A DNA stretch of 64,000 nt from Onchidella celtica (Eukaryota; Mollusca; Gastropoda; Systellommatophora; Onchidiidae): assembly GCA_963931925.1 (NCBI GenBank), contig OZ007580.1, positions 4,889,129-4,953,128 on the forward strand, given 5' to 3'. A program made the position numbers and the translations under genes. Below, in pieces: positions 1 through 11,269 of this stretch. Numbering within the stretch: position 1 is the stretch's first letter; each line of letters begins with the position of its first letter. Under the pieces are notes generated by a model. That model had not been told where the DNA came from. It ran no database searches and saw nothing but the letters and a program-made list of their open reading frames with translations.

Positions 1-253
1 TGCTTGTATTATGTTTGTACCCCTTGAAAAAAAATAAAGCGTAATGTACACCCCCTTGAATTGGATACTAAGAATTTTCAATGCCGTGACTCAATAAACC
101 ATTATTTTATGGGCGGTCAAAGTTGGACTATCGTGCAAAAGATAGCAAATTCAAGGTGTTTTTTCACTTTTGAAAATGCCATGACTTTCATTTAATCTTT
201 ATGCCAGAATAATAAATTTAGTATAAAAATTTTTGGAAAAGCAAGCTCCATCC
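1..253. other. intergenic, nothing recognised
   Basis: AT-rich sequence with no convincing ORF or repeat structure. It ends at the 5-bp target duplication CATCC that flanks the adjoining solo LTR. Confidence 0.6.
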
Positions 254-1458
254 TGTCACGAGTGGAGTGAGCGGGATTCAAGGATTACGGGGGCATGGAA
301 GTGAGGGAATGACTCACGGGATAGTGAGGCTGCTCACCTATATTGACTTCTGTTAGTTAACGTTAAAGCGTGAAATGTTGTGAGTTGGGCGGTCGGCATG
401 AGGCGAGAGCGCTGTACTGACAATCACTGCAAGTTAAGAGGTCCCAGGGGACAGACGTGAGATCAGAGCAGTCGGGAGATTGTTGTGTGTTTTCCAGTGA
501 TGACTGGTAGGTTGAACTATGATTTATAATTATGATGATTGATGTATTATATTCGCCTATGACCATGATGTAAATAAGTATATGTGAGGAATGTGGAAGT
601 CAGTGATTACTGTGTATAGAAATGTGCGCCATGAGCGATAGATGTAAGTTAGGTTCATGAATTCGTAGCGAGAGTGAGTGCTGTGCGGTACGGTGGAGGT
701 GTGTTACCGTAAGATGTGTGGTGAGTGAAAGGTGGACTAGTGTGTGTACGCTTCATGGTTTGTAATGAGGGGTGAAGTGGTTAGAAATGGTATGGTATTA
801 TACCAATGTAATGTTCTTCTTGTACTAGTTGTAGGTGCCGGGGTCGGGCAGAGACGCCACTCGCGGTGAGCGAACTAGCACAGGGGATAGGCCAGCATAG
901 GGCCGAAGGCTACTCATAGGCCAGTGGAGTGAAGCTGTCGCGCAGGACAGTAGGAGCGCATGAGTCGTGGCAGTCTGGCCACAGACAGGGACGTTGTATA
1001 GAACTGTTAATGTGCTATTAAGATGTACTACTGTGATATTGATATACTACTGTGCTATTGAGATACTAATGTGAATTGAACTATTAATGTGCCATTGCCA
1101 TGTTGAGGTGCTATTGGAATGCTAATGTGTTATTGCCCTAGGAAGGAGCTATTGAGAGACTGCGGTGCGAGTGAAATGTTAATGTGCTATTAAGACATTG
1201 AGAGGAGAGGCTGGAGCCGAAGTATCTTTAGAAAGTAATTACCGGGTTGTGGACCCGAGGAAGAGTGCATGTGGGAATAAGGCCGTTGGACGGTAGTTAG
1301 ATTCAATAATATAATGTATGTAATTGCACTTCTATCTTTATCTTTATGTATAATAAATGTGTGAGTCTGATGGGTTGTTCTGTTAAGTGTTATCCGTGTT
1401 CGTTCGTGATTGTTGTCCTGTCATAATTATTACATCTCCCAGTTTGGGATTTGTGACA
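254..1458 (+). mobile_element. solo LTR of the Gmr1-like retrotransposon family, plus orientation
   Basis: The sequence starts TGTCACGAGTGGAG and ends TTTGTGACA, so the termini form the inverted pair TGTCAC/GTGACA. It aligns along its length with the two LTRs of the full element at 23927-31129, with scattered substitutions and small indels. The 5 bp before it (249-253) and after it (1459-1463) are both CATCC, a perfect target-site duplication. No internal region is present, so this is a solo LTR left by LTR-LTR recombination. An AATAAA lies near the 3' end, in the same place as in the full-length LTRs. Confidence 0.93.
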
Positions 1459-2057
1459 CATCCAATTAGACAATAACTAATGTGTTATGATAAAAAGTAA
1501 AAATCAGTTTGGACTACCTATTTAGAGGCTGATTTGAGTCCTAATATTTTCACCGATTGTAGAAAAATGGTTGAACTTCAGGTATCAACCAAAACATAGC
1601 CTAAAAATAGTCAAAAAATAGGATATAATTATATGTTTCATTGTGATTTTCTCTGTTTGGTCCAGTGCAACTTCCATTGAGGTTAGTGGGGCTCGCTCAC
1701 AAAAGAAGAAACAACGAAGATGCTCATTTCTTTTAGTTTTACCAAGTTAATTGTAAATTTTCAGCAATTACCACAGGGCCTCTTATTTGGTTTCATTGAT
1801 GAAAGTAATTTAAAAACAGAAGTTCATGATTATTTTGAAATATTCTGCCCCCCCCCCCCCTCGAGGTGACAAAGTTTTGCTGCTTTAAAACATGTTGGTG
1901 TTGAGAAGGGCGGGGGGGGGGGGGGGGGGGGAACAGGGAAGTAACGGTGGTGAGAGACAATAACGATTTTGATGAAACCAATGATGATGGCAGAGATGAT
2001 GCTGATGATGGTGTGGTGATGAATAGCAGCTCACAAAAATTAGGCAAAATACCAGCA
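1459..2057. other. intergenic with homopolymer tracts
   Basis: No gene is recognised. There is a poly-C run near 1849-1860 and a poly-G run near 1912-1931. The short minus-strand ORF across this stretch is low-complexity translation. Confidence 0.6.
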
Positions 2058-3160
2058 TGAGGACAAAAAAGAAAGAGTGGGAAGACAGAGAGAATTGGAA
2101 AAGAAGAGAATGGAAAGGTTGAGTTCAGATCTAGATCTATTTTGATGCTGATCGCACAGATGAAAGAACATGGATTGATGGCACTTACATTTACAAAAAT
2201 TTACATGCAGGTGATTGCACGACCAACAACTTGCAATCGCACCAACATTGGCCTAGTCTACATCATGATACTGATACACTGACCGCACAGATGTGCAGTT
2301 GATGGTAACAGCATGAAGAGTGTTCTGACCAGCACAGCACTTGGAAGACAATTTTTGGGAGGACTTCCGAATGCGTTCCATAACTCGACAAGTGCAATAT
2401 AGGCATTGCCAGATTGATATGTAATGACGTGAGACTGAGGGTCTAGTCAGTTTGTATCATCGAGGCCGTAGGCCGATGTTCGTCTGGGCAGTAGTCAGAT
2501 TGACATAATTATCAGGGAAAGCCGCCAGGGTAGCTATGTACTGTTTTCACTCGGACTATGGAACGCATTCGGAAGTCCTTCCCAGTTTTTAGGTGTTCAC
2601 TGACAAGCCCTGAGTCGGCTGAGTTCACTGGTTAAAATAAGTCAGTCAGAAGCTCCTTCGACTTAAAAATCTAGTTTACTTCCACGCAGTTACTGTACCA
2701 TTTCCTGTCGTGGGACCCCACCTAGTGAACTGACAGTAGACTAGACCTAGATAGATCTATGGTCAATGCACTAGGTGCGGGTCACGAGGCAGGAAATGGT
2801 AAATGCCCAGAAGTAAACAAAGTCCAGCGAGCTTCTGACTGGCTCAATTTAACCACTAAACTTTGGGCTTGTCAGTGAACACTTAAAATTCTCTCCCAGT
2901 TAATCTGTTCTAGACAGAACACTTTTCATGTGTAAGCATCAACTGCAGTTCTGTGCGGTCACCTGCTGGTGGTGCAGTCACAAGTTGCTGGTCGTGCAGT
3001 CACCTGCATATAAGTGCCATCAGTGCATGCTCTCTGTGCAATCAATATTATCAAAATAGATCTGATAATCAACCTTCCCATCCTCTTCTTTTCCAATTCC
3101 CTGACTTCCCACTCTTTCTTGTCCTCGTGCTGAATTTACTAGACTTATTCTTTGATCAAG
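2058..3160. repeat. large foldback (inverted-repeat) element
   Basis: The left arm (about 2058-2716) is the approximate reverse complement of the right arm (about 2783-3160). Matching landmarks include GAGGACAAAAAAGAAAGAGT on the left against ACTCTTTCTTGTCCTC on the right. TGTTCACTGACAAGCCC occurs in the left arm and its complement occurs near 2867-2883. The centre (2717-2782) has AGATCTATGGTCAATGCACT, shared with the dispersed repeat at 3763-5460 and 12800-13312. The left arm is interrupted by a separate MITE at 2357-2585, which the right arm lacks. I see no transposase. Class unknown. Confidence 0.75.
2357..2585 (+). mobile_element. MITE family 1, copy 1 (complete)
   Basis: A 229-bp element with terminal inverted repeats of about 27 bp. 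It begins GGGAGGACTTCCGAATGCG and ends with the complement CGCATTCGGAAGTCCTTCCC plus AG. A TTTTT flanks each side, a possible 5-bp target duplication, and the opposite foldback arm has the matching empty site. Two further copies lie at 4191-4385 and 5047-5231. It is non-coding. Superfamily not assigned. Confidence 0.85.
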
Positions 3161-3286
3161 TTGCAAAATGCCTTGAAATATAGATCTAGCCCATGTATTT
3201 GGACTTTACCACAATAGTTTTTTTTTTAGCTGGTGTCCAGTGGCTCTTTTTTTAAACTCATGTTTATCATGTAATCATATTAATAA
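3161..3286. other. spacer, nothing recognised
   Basis: Short AT-rich spacer between the foldback element and the Helitron. Confidence 0.5.
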
Positions 3287-3762
3287 TCTATACTATATAT
3301 ATTTGTGGACTTGAGATTTTTCGTTGCAAAAGGCTTCTTAACCATTCAACACCAGACTTCAAATTTTAGATGGTACATCAGAATGGATGTAAGACTGCAC
3401 AGTTTTTAATAGAAGTCTCAAATCGGTGTAGTTTTTTTTAATTGGAAATTTATTGTTTCGCCATTGTCATTTAGATCTATTTCGAGTCATGGTTTGCCAT
3501 TTAAAAGTTTCTTTATCACTTCCTGCGATGTGTTCACTATCAAACACACTAACCCGTGCGCAAATCATCCTGTTGTAAGGAATGCGCAGGATATCAACTC
3601 ACAAAGGCAGAGCAGTAAGACTTATGTAAAAACAAACAAACAAAAATAAAATAAACAAATAGGAACAGGCCAGATGAAGCAAGTCCGTAATAACCACCCA
3701 TAACTGAAACCAATATTCAAAGCGATTAATTTATCCCGGGCAGGGCCGGGGACCTCAGCTAG
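3287..3762 (+). mobile_element. non-autonomous Helitron, copy 1
   Basis: A 476-bp element that begins TCTATACTATA, preceded by A. It ends CTCAGCTAG, followed by T. A GC-rich hairpin CCCGGGCAGGGCCGGG lies about 10 bp before the end. TC start, hairpin, CTRR end and A/T insertion are the Helitron hallmarks. A near-identical copy lies at 22228-22702. It has no Rep/helicase coding capacity; the short ORF inside is not gene-like. Confidence 0.88.
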
Positions 3763-4085
3763 TAAGTAATAATGCTGCTAGTGATCCCAGTTGATGCAAA
3801 CACAGCACTGATGTCACACTGCAATTACCAGTGACTGCACCTCATGCAGGGTGTCAGATGAATGCATGTCAGTGCAGTCAGTGCCATATGTGCATAATCA
3901 CGCTCATAATACCCAGAAAACATGTTTTTAACAAAAATCCACCCAAAGTAGAGTGTCCAGAGCACTTCTGTGAGCTTACACCAGACCACTAAATAGAGAA
4001 AACTGTAGGGTCACATATTTACCTGTGAACTCAAGATGGAAGTTGTGGGGACACAAAACATTGAAACGTTATTCAAGGCAAAATA

Positions 4086-4772
4086 AAGGAAGTGTCTAGC
4101 GAGACCAGGATTCTGGTCTCCCTAGCCTGTGGTCTTGGGAGACCAAGATCCTGGTCTCTCTAGATTCGGGGCTAGGGAGACCAAGATTTTGGGAGGACTT
4201 CCGAATGCGTTCCATAACCCGACAAGTGCATAGGCATTGTCAGATTGATATAACGACGCGAGGGTCTAGTCAGTTTGTATCATCGAGGCTGTAGGCCGAT
4301 GTTCGTCTGGGTAGTAGTCAGAATGACATATCAGGGAAAGCCGCCGGGGTAGCTATGTACTGTTTTCACTCGGGCTATGGAACGCGGTGTCTACACGAGG
4401 GTGCTTTATCCCCAACAGACAAAGTTGCCGCCATGGCCAGGGCTGGGTGCTGACGCCTGTGAGGGGAAGAGATCGGAAATGATGCGTTCTTTTATTTTAA
4501 AAAATCGAGAAGGAAGGATCCGGCGTAGACATCCTCACTGGCCGGGAAAAATCTTGGTCTTTCTAGCCCCGAGTCTAGAGAGACCAGGATTCTGGTCTCC
4601 TAAGACCACAGGCTAGGGAGACCAGAATCCTGGTCTCTCTAGACACGTCAAACTAACAGGGCTAGGGAGACCAGAATCCTGGTCTCCCTAAACTCGGGGA
4701 CCAGAATACTGGTCTCCCTAGACTCGGGGCTAGGGAGACCAGGATTCTGGTCTCCCTAGCCTCTTCCCAAAA
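4086..4772. repeat. cluster of quasi-palindromes carrying MITE copy 2
   Basis: At least seven copies of a self-complementary unit of the type GAGACCAGGATTCTGGTCTC are separated by short spacers such as CTAGACTCGGGG. They lie at about 4099-4190 and 4545-4766. MITE family 1 copy 2 and about 160 bp of unrecognised sequence split the cluster. The empty paralogous site at 12800-13312 reads straight through, from GGCAAAATA to AAGCTTA. Each unit could form a hairpin or cruciform. Confidence 0.8.
4191..4385 (+). mobile_element. MITE family 1, copy 2 (3'-truncated)
   Basis: It begins GGGAGGACTTCCGAATGCG and follows copy 1 closely, with small deletions. It ends at CTATGGAACGC, so most of the right terminal repeat is lost. 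It sits inside the palindrome cluster. Confidence 0.85.
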
Positions 4773-4891
4773 CAAAAGCTTAGATAACAGTCATATGCGA
4801 TGTGATGTTGTGATATCTTGATAAGAACGTCACAAAACGTGGATTAGTCACAAAAACACCCTTAAATGAAACTGTATGGAAAAACAAATAT

Positions 4892-5331
4892 GGCTGTGGC
4901 TATTCTTACGGCAGCCGTAAGAATAGAACAGTCGCAAAATGATGACGTAGGGCATAAATACATTGGCTCTGTAACATTTTGAACATCGTGTGCCAGAAAA
5001 GGCCAACCTTACAGCATCAGTTTCCCAACTGATCCTCCTTAGTTAACGGAAGGACTTCTGAATGCGTTCCAGTCCGAGTGAAAACAATACATAGCTACCC
5101 CGGCGGCTTTCCCTGATAGGCCTATATCAATCTGACTACTGCCCAGGCGAACATCGGCCTATGGCCTCGATGATACAAACTGACTAGATCTAGACCCTCA
5201 CGTCGTTACATATCAATCTGACAATCGACTAATATAGCCCACGTAAGTTGGGGTGGGAACAACCGAAAAAGCGCCCCAAGTAGGCCCAGCATTAAGTTGA
5301 ATAACAACCTGCTGTAAGAATAGCCACTCCC
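4892..5331. mobile_element. Mutator-like MITE with 9-bp target duplication
   Basis: A 440-bp element flanked on both sides by AACAAATAT (4883-4891 and 5332-5340), a perfect 9-bp target duplication. The terminal inverted repeats are GGCTGTGGCTATTCTTACGG and, at the other end, the complement of GGGAGTGGCTATTCTTACAG. The paralogous repeat at 12800-13312 has a single AACAAATAT and no insert. A 9-bp duplication is typical of Mutator-like elements. It contains MITE family 1 copy 3. Confidence 0.85.
5047..5231 (-). mobile_element. MITE family 1, copy 3 (truncated, inverted)
   Basis: It begins GGAAGGACTTCTGAATGCG and continues as the reverse complement of copies 1 and 2 up to about ATCAATCTGACAAT, where similarity stops. 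It is nested inside the Mutator-like MITE. Confidence 0.8.
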
Positions 5332-5460
5332 AACAAATATTGACTGCACCGACATGCTGACTGCACCTAGTGCATTGACTAGACTCTAGATCTAGATCTA
5401 GAGGATCTAGATCTAGATTCTAATTCGATCCCGAAGCCTAGATCTAGAATCTAGATTCTT

Positions 5461-6737
5461 TCTACCCCTCTCAAGCAAAACAAAACAAAAAAATCTGCAG
5501 AACTGTCAAAGCTGAAATTGGACGGAACGTGCAGAACTCTTTCTCTAGACTAATCCAAATCTAGAGTCTACATCTTGCCCAATTTCCCATGCGCCATACA
5601 AAATAAACATGCAACAGCAGGATAAACTAACCTTGCAACTCTCATTTTCTTGAGGATTTGAGCAGTATGTCACAGACGCCAGGCCAGGCAAGTAAAATGC
5701 ACTAATTTCCTTCAGCAAGCAGGCTATAAAAGAAAATGTTAAAACCAGCATTGTGGGGTTTGCGATATGTGACTGGTTTTCTGTTTACTCAGTGTATTCT
5801 GCGCCCCTTTCCTTGACATGAGACGTTAAGAAATGGCAGACACCGGACACGTCATGTGCTGCATGATGGGAATGTAAACGTCTCGTTTTCAAGGGAAGGA
5901 ATGCATTACAAAATCTATTGTGCAGAACCCGGACAAATTTTTTCATCGAATCATCCTGCAGGGCGTGACGCCCACACTAATCAGTGAAACACTCAGGGGA
6001 TAATTTTCTGGTACATTTCTTGACAGGAACTGATATCTAAACTAAATGTAAAGACACCAAAACACAGGGAAAAAATTAGAATCACAACAAAAAAAAAAAG
6101 CCAAGACAACAACAATAATACAACAATAAAAGAAAACAAAAAAAAAAACGAAATCGAAACAGGGAACACCCACAGAGAAATAGGCACAATAATAATGAAT
6201 ATTTTGGAAGGAAAAGGAAACAAAAACACTGTTATTCGGTAGTTCAGATTCGGTTCAGCTGTAATTTGCGTGGCTTTATGTTTACCCATATTGAACTGAG
6301 CTTCAAGTGTGTGTGTAGGCCTACATAGTCTTTGCGTGCACCTAATTATGTGTGCGTATTGGTTCACGCACTTGCATGACACAAGCCTTGATAGAACACG
6401 TTATGACACTTGTGTTTCCTTCCTCATTGTTGAAATATTGTTTCTTATTCCGAGAGAGCAAACCAGTTGTCCAAAGTTGAATAGTTGCAGAGTCATTGTA
6501 AATTGCAAAATGGCTCACAGGCGAGTCCGTCAATTTCCGGTAGTTGATGGTAGAAGGGCACAAAATGTTTTCAGTTACTATGGAAAGATATTTAACCTTC
6601 CATTATATTTATAATTTGTGATTTAATATAAAAAAAGGATACATAAACTCACCTTTTTAAATGGGGAGAGAATGGAAATTGAGCAGAAACTGGCGCTTTG
6701 GGGGGTGGGGAGTGCTTTTTGGGGCAACCTGAGACTG
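5461..6737. other. intergenic, nothing recognised
   Basis: A-rich tracts at about 6050-6150, otherwise no repeat or gene I can name. The overlapping short ORFs on both strands have no recognisable domains. Confidence 0.6.
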
Positions 6738-9216
6738 AATCATTAGAGAATTTACTTGTGAGAGCACGTCTTCCCAAACATTACACCCGTCTATAGCACT
6801 GAGTGAGCAAGTACATCTTATCAAATATATTGTATCAGTCTAGAGAACTGTGAGAACGTCTTCCCAAACACTCAATCGGCCCAGATAACTGTGTGAGCAC
6901 GTCTTCTGAAACATTCTACTAGTCTACAGAACAGTTACTGTGTGAGCAGGTCTTCCCAAACATTCTACTAGTCTACAGAAATCTGTGAGCCCGTTTCCTC
7001 AACATCCTGCCAGTTTAGAGAACTGTGAGAGCAGGTCTTCCCAAACATTCTACCAGTCTACAGAACTCTGTGAGCACGTCTTCCCAAAACATTCTACTAG
7101 TCTAGATAACTCTGTGAGTACGTCTTTCCAAACATTCTACCAGTCTACAGAACTCTGTGAACACGTCTTCCCAAACATTCTACCAGTCTACAGAACTCTG
7201 TGAGCACGTCTTTCCAAACATTCTACCAGTCTAGATAACTCTGTGAGCACGTCTTCCCAAACATTCTACCAGTCTTGATAACTCTGTGAGCACGTCTTCC
7301 CAAACATTCTACCAGTCTAGATAACTCTGTGAGCACGTCTTTCCAAACATTCTACCAGTCCACAGAGCTCTGTGAGCACGTCTTCCCAAACATTCTACCA
7401 GTCTACAGAACTCTGTGAGCACGTCTTCCAAAAACATTCTACTAGTCTACAGAACTCTGTGAGCACGTCTTTCCAAACATTCTACTAGTCTACAGAACTC
7501 TGTGAGTATGTCTTTCCAAACATTCTACCAGTCTAGATAACTCTGTGAGCACGTCTTCCCAAACATTCTACCAGTCTTGATAACTCTGTGAGCACGTCTT
7601 CCCAAACATTCTACCAGTCTAGATAACTCTGTGAGCACGTCTTTCCAAAACATTCAAACATTCTACCAGTCTAGATAAATCTGTAAGCACGTCTTCCCAA
7701 ACATTCTACCAATCTAGATAACGCTGTGAGTACGTTTTCTCAAACTTTCTACCAGTCTAGAGCACGTCCACCCCCCCCCCCCCAAGTATTCTACCAGTCT
7801 TGAGAACTGTGTGAGCACGTCTTCCCAAGCATTATAGCTGTCTAGGGAACTGTGTGAGCTCGTCTTCCGAAATAATTATTGTACCAATCTAGATAACGCT
7901 GAGAGTACTGTCACAAATCCCAGACTGGGAGATGTAATAAGTTATGACAGGACAACAATCACGAACAAACAAGTTTAACACTTAACAGAACAATCCATCA
8001 GACTCACACATTTATTAAACATAATTATACCGATAATAGCGCAATTACATACATTATATTATTGGGATTAACTGCCGTACAACGGCCTTATTCTCACACA
8101 CACTCTCCCTCGGATCCACAACCCGGTAGTTACTCCTAAAGGCACTTCGGCCTCAGCCTCTCCCCTCAGGGTCTTAATAGCACATTAATAATTCACTGGC
8201 ACCGCAGTCTCTCAATATCACCTTCCTATTGTCATACACCTTAGCACTCCCCTAGCACCTCAGCAGGGCAATAACACATTATCATTTCAATAGCCCCTCA
8301 ACATGGCAATAGTACATTATTAGTTCCTAGCCCATCAACATGGCAATAGTACATTATCACATTCACGCTCATATCTACGTCCCTGTCCGTGGCCTGACTG
8401 CCACGACTTTATGTGCCTCTACTGTCCTGCACTGACAGCCTCACTTCTGGCCTATGTGTGGCCTCCGGCCCTATGCTGGCCTATCACCGTAGGCGGCGCT
8501 CTTTGGCCCGACCTCGGCACCTACAAGAATAACATTACATTGGTATAATACCCTACCATTCCTATTCACTCCACCTCTCCTTACAACCCATGAAGCGTAC
8601 ACACAATAGTTCACATTTCACTCACCACACATCTTACGGTAACACACCTCCATCGGAGTACACACTACTCACTCGCGCTACAAATCCATGAACTCACTTT
8701 CATCTATCGCTCATGGCGCACATTGCTATATCCAATATCAAGGACTTCCACATTCCTCACATATACTTATTTACATCATGGTAATAGACGAATATAATAT
8801 AATACAACAATCATAATTATCAATCAACGTTCTACCTACCAGTCATCACTGGAAAAACTCTCTCACTGGCCTCTCGACTGCTCCCCTTATGTCCGCCCGC
8901 TGGGCTCTTACTAGCGTCCGTTCAGTAGGACCTTCTAACTTGCAGTGATAGTAATACAGCGCTTTCGCCTCATTCAGACCCCCACCACTCATAACATGCA
9001 CGCTTTCCTTACTTGTCTTCGTGCGTTAATTTTACTCTCTTCCTTTCACGTCTTTCCCTACGTGTCTGCCGTGAGCCCTTCTTACTCTGCACCCGCTCTG
9101 TAGCAATCCCCTTAATTGCACTCACTCCACTCGTGACAAGTACGTTTTCTCAAACTTTCTATCAGTCTAGATAACTGTGTGAGCACGTCTTCCCAAGCAT
9201 TCTACCAGTCTAGAGA
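6738..9216 (+). repeat. 43-bp tandem array interrupted by a solo LTR
   Basis: About 25-28 units of a 43-bp repeat with core GTGAGCACGTCTTCCCAAAC and ATTCTACCAGTCTAGATAAC occupy 6738-7908 and resume at 9139-9216. The period was checked between successive TGAGCACGTC positions at 7201 and 7244. Units vary by a few substitutions, and the edges are more diverged. The break is the solo LTR at 7909-9138. Short ORFs through the array are by-products of the repeat. Confidence 0.92.
7909..9138 (-). mobile_element. solo LTR of the same retrotransposon family, minus orientation
   Basis: The plus strand starts TGTCACAAATCCCAGACTGG and ends CCACTCGTGACA, which is the LTR in reverse. AGTAC lies immediately before (7904-7908) and after (9139-9143), a perfect 5-bp target duplication. 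It is inserted within one unit of the 43-bp tandem array. No internal region is present. Confidence 0.93.
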
Positions 9217-9546
9217 ACGTTATTTTGTATTTCAGTCTGTGCTAGTACGAAAATAACCAAACCAAACCAAACAAAACAAAACAAAACAAAAAACAAACAA
9301 ACAAACAAACATAAATATCATGGCTGGAAGTTTGTGAAATATTGTAAACTTATGGAAGAGTCAGGGATTATCACAGAATTCTCCTTTATTCACTCATTAC
9401 TTTTCTGCACCCAGACAGACCAACATGATACCGTACATAAGACAGTATTTCTATTACCTAGACTGCACCAGTGAGAAAGCCCAGTCAAGAAATCCATAGT
9501 TTGATGTTTCCAATTTCTCTCAGTCTGTCCATGCTCTCTTCTTTCC
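9217..9546. other. spacer with A-rich simple repeat
   Basis: A degenerate (CAAAA)n/(CAAA)n tract runs from 9249 to 9312. The rest is unremarkable. Confidence 0.6.
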
Positions 9547-9732
9547 CCAGTGACAGACCTACAGTTTTGGGACCGTGAAGCCTGAACTGTTATGACGCCC
9601 CTTCGCCCCCAGCAACAATAGGGCAACATCCGAACTTCCTTTCATTAATAACACGTTTTTTCAAGGCCCTTCTGGGGATTAGGGGTCCTGGAGTATACGC
9701 TTCATCAGTTTCATAGTAGATCAGCCACTGTC
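9547..9732 (+). mobile_element. hAT-like MITE family 2, copy 1
   Basis: About 185 bp, starting CAGTGACAGACCTACA and ending GATCAGCCACTG. The ends form a short imperfect inverted repeat of CAGTGGCG type. Copies lie at 10623-10770 (truncated) and 39241-39421. The CAGTGG terminus suggests hAT ancestry; target duplications are not clear. Confidence 0.6.
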
Positions 9733-10063
9733 TTTCTCGAAAACTCTTAGTGTCTCTTGTATCTTTGACTAGTTGTCTTCACCTCCTCCGCCTGGATCTC
9801 TCATTCTCTTCCTCACCACTGGCTATTCCCTTATAATTATGTGGCCCATTCTTGGTTTCGTTTCATTTGACGTCACAGAAATTGTGCTCCTACGAAAAGG
9901 CTGATCACGCCTACTCATATAAGATTGGCTGTAATTCAAAAAAGAACGAAAGATGTAGCCTTTGAATTTCAGACGAAGGCTGAAATAAAATTCAAAATTT
10001 CGTAATGACATACGTTTTGTGAAACAAACCAATAAACAAATGTACAGAATTCAAAGTTCCATA
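9733..10063. other. intergenic, nothing recognised
   Basis: No repeat or gene recognised. A minus-strand ORF of 69 codons here has no recognisable domain. Confidence 0.5.
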
Positions 10064-10473
10064 CGTCTTTGGCTATTTATCCAGTGTCCATACGTTTGTG
10101 TTCAATCTGTAGCTATTTGTCCAGTATCCATTCGTTTGTGTCCAGTCTGTAACTATTTGTCCAGTATCCATTCGTTTGTGTCTAATCTGTGACTATTTGT
10201 CCAATATCCATTCGCTTGTGTCTAATCTGTGGCTATTTACCCAGTATCCTTTCGTTTGTGTCTAATCTGTGGCTATTTATCCAGTATCCATTCGTTTGTG
10301 TCTAACTTGTAGCTATTTGTCCACTATCCATTCGTTTGTACCTAATCTGTGGCTATTTACCCAGTATACATTCGTTAGTATCTAACTTGTAGCTATTTGT
10401 CCACTATCCATTCATTTGTGTCTAATCTGTCCAGTATCTATTCGTTTGTGTCTAATCTGTGGCTATTTGTCCT
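10064..10473 (+). repeat. 40-bp tandem array
   Basis: About ten units of 40 bp with core CCAGTATCCATTCGTTTGTG followed by TCTAATCTGTGGCTATTTGT. Units differ by a few substitutions, and the unit near 10411 is shortened. Non-coding. Confidence 0.9.
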
Positions 10474-10622
10474 GCGCCCACCATATTGTGTCAGGACTAC
10501 AGAAGACCCATGCTTAGGAATCACTCCAGATGGAAACACCAATATATTTTGTGTACACATGAACACTATAGTTCCTCCTTTATGTCCAACATGAAAGAAA
10601 ATGTTAACTATTTTAAGTTACG

Positions 10623-10770
10623 ATCAGTGGTGAACCTACATTTTTGGAACCCTATTGCTTGAACTGCTATTGGGCCCTTTCGGAACTAGCAACGACATGG
10701 CCAGCATCCAAAATTCACCCACTTAAGGCAGTTTCATCAATACCCCTCCGGAATCAGGGACGTAATATCG
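10623..10770 (+). mobile_element. hAT-like MITE family 2, copy 2 (truncated)
   Basis: Begins CAGTGGTGAACCTACATTTT and matches copies at 9547 and 39241 through AGCATCCAAAATTCAC and the CGGAATCAGG region, then loses similarity before the right terminus. Confidence 0.6.
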
Positions 10771-11269
10771 TGGGCACTGGAATATTTCCTGAGATGAAAT
10801 ATTTTGTGTCCAGAGTCTGAATGTTACATGAATTGACTGTTATCTGCGCGTGGCTATAAAACATTGAATGGTGAAGATGTGGGAGACAAAGTGAAATCTA
10901 TTCTTAATTTTGCTTTTAAGGTTCTGAGTTTGATGAGGATCCCATGCCGACCCCACCCATCCCACCCACTCCCTCGCTCACCATGAGCATGAACATAACA
11001 TATTTGGAGCTAAGGAACCGAAAATAGATCAGCAAATATTGAAAAGTAAAGACCACCAGAAAGAGAGAAGTGCCACCAGGAAGCATCCCTTTGCATAGAA
11101 TTTTCATGGGGTTGGTAAGATTACCATAGGGGCGAATTCCCTACATCGTCGTAACCAGTGGTGCTACGTAGGAAAGATGTCATTCCTCTGTGCAAACGAC
11201 GTCAGTCCTAAGCATCGGATTTCCTTAGAGTTGCTGGCTGAGTAGGGGCCACCCACAAAGTACAATATA
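10771..11269. other. intergenic, nothing recognised
   Basis: No recognisable gene or repeat. Confidence 0.5.

Larger units (their letters stand above)
3763..5460 (+). repeat. dispersed repeat copy A, broken by two insertions
   Basis: The sequence around 3778-4085, 4773-4891 and 5341-5410 matches, in inverted orientation, a copy at 12800-13312. Two blocks are absent from that second copy and are therefore insertions: 4086-4772 (palindrome cluster plus MITE) and 4892-5331 (Mutator-like MITE). It shares TGCAGTCAGTGC-type motifs and TCTAGATCTA repeats with the foldback at 2058-3160, so the two may belong to one family. Non-coding. Confidence 0.8.

Noticed and set aside
5993..6382. 129-codon hydrophobic minus-strand ORF
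   Set aside because: The hydrophobic part reads A/T-rich runs. No signal of selection or domain.
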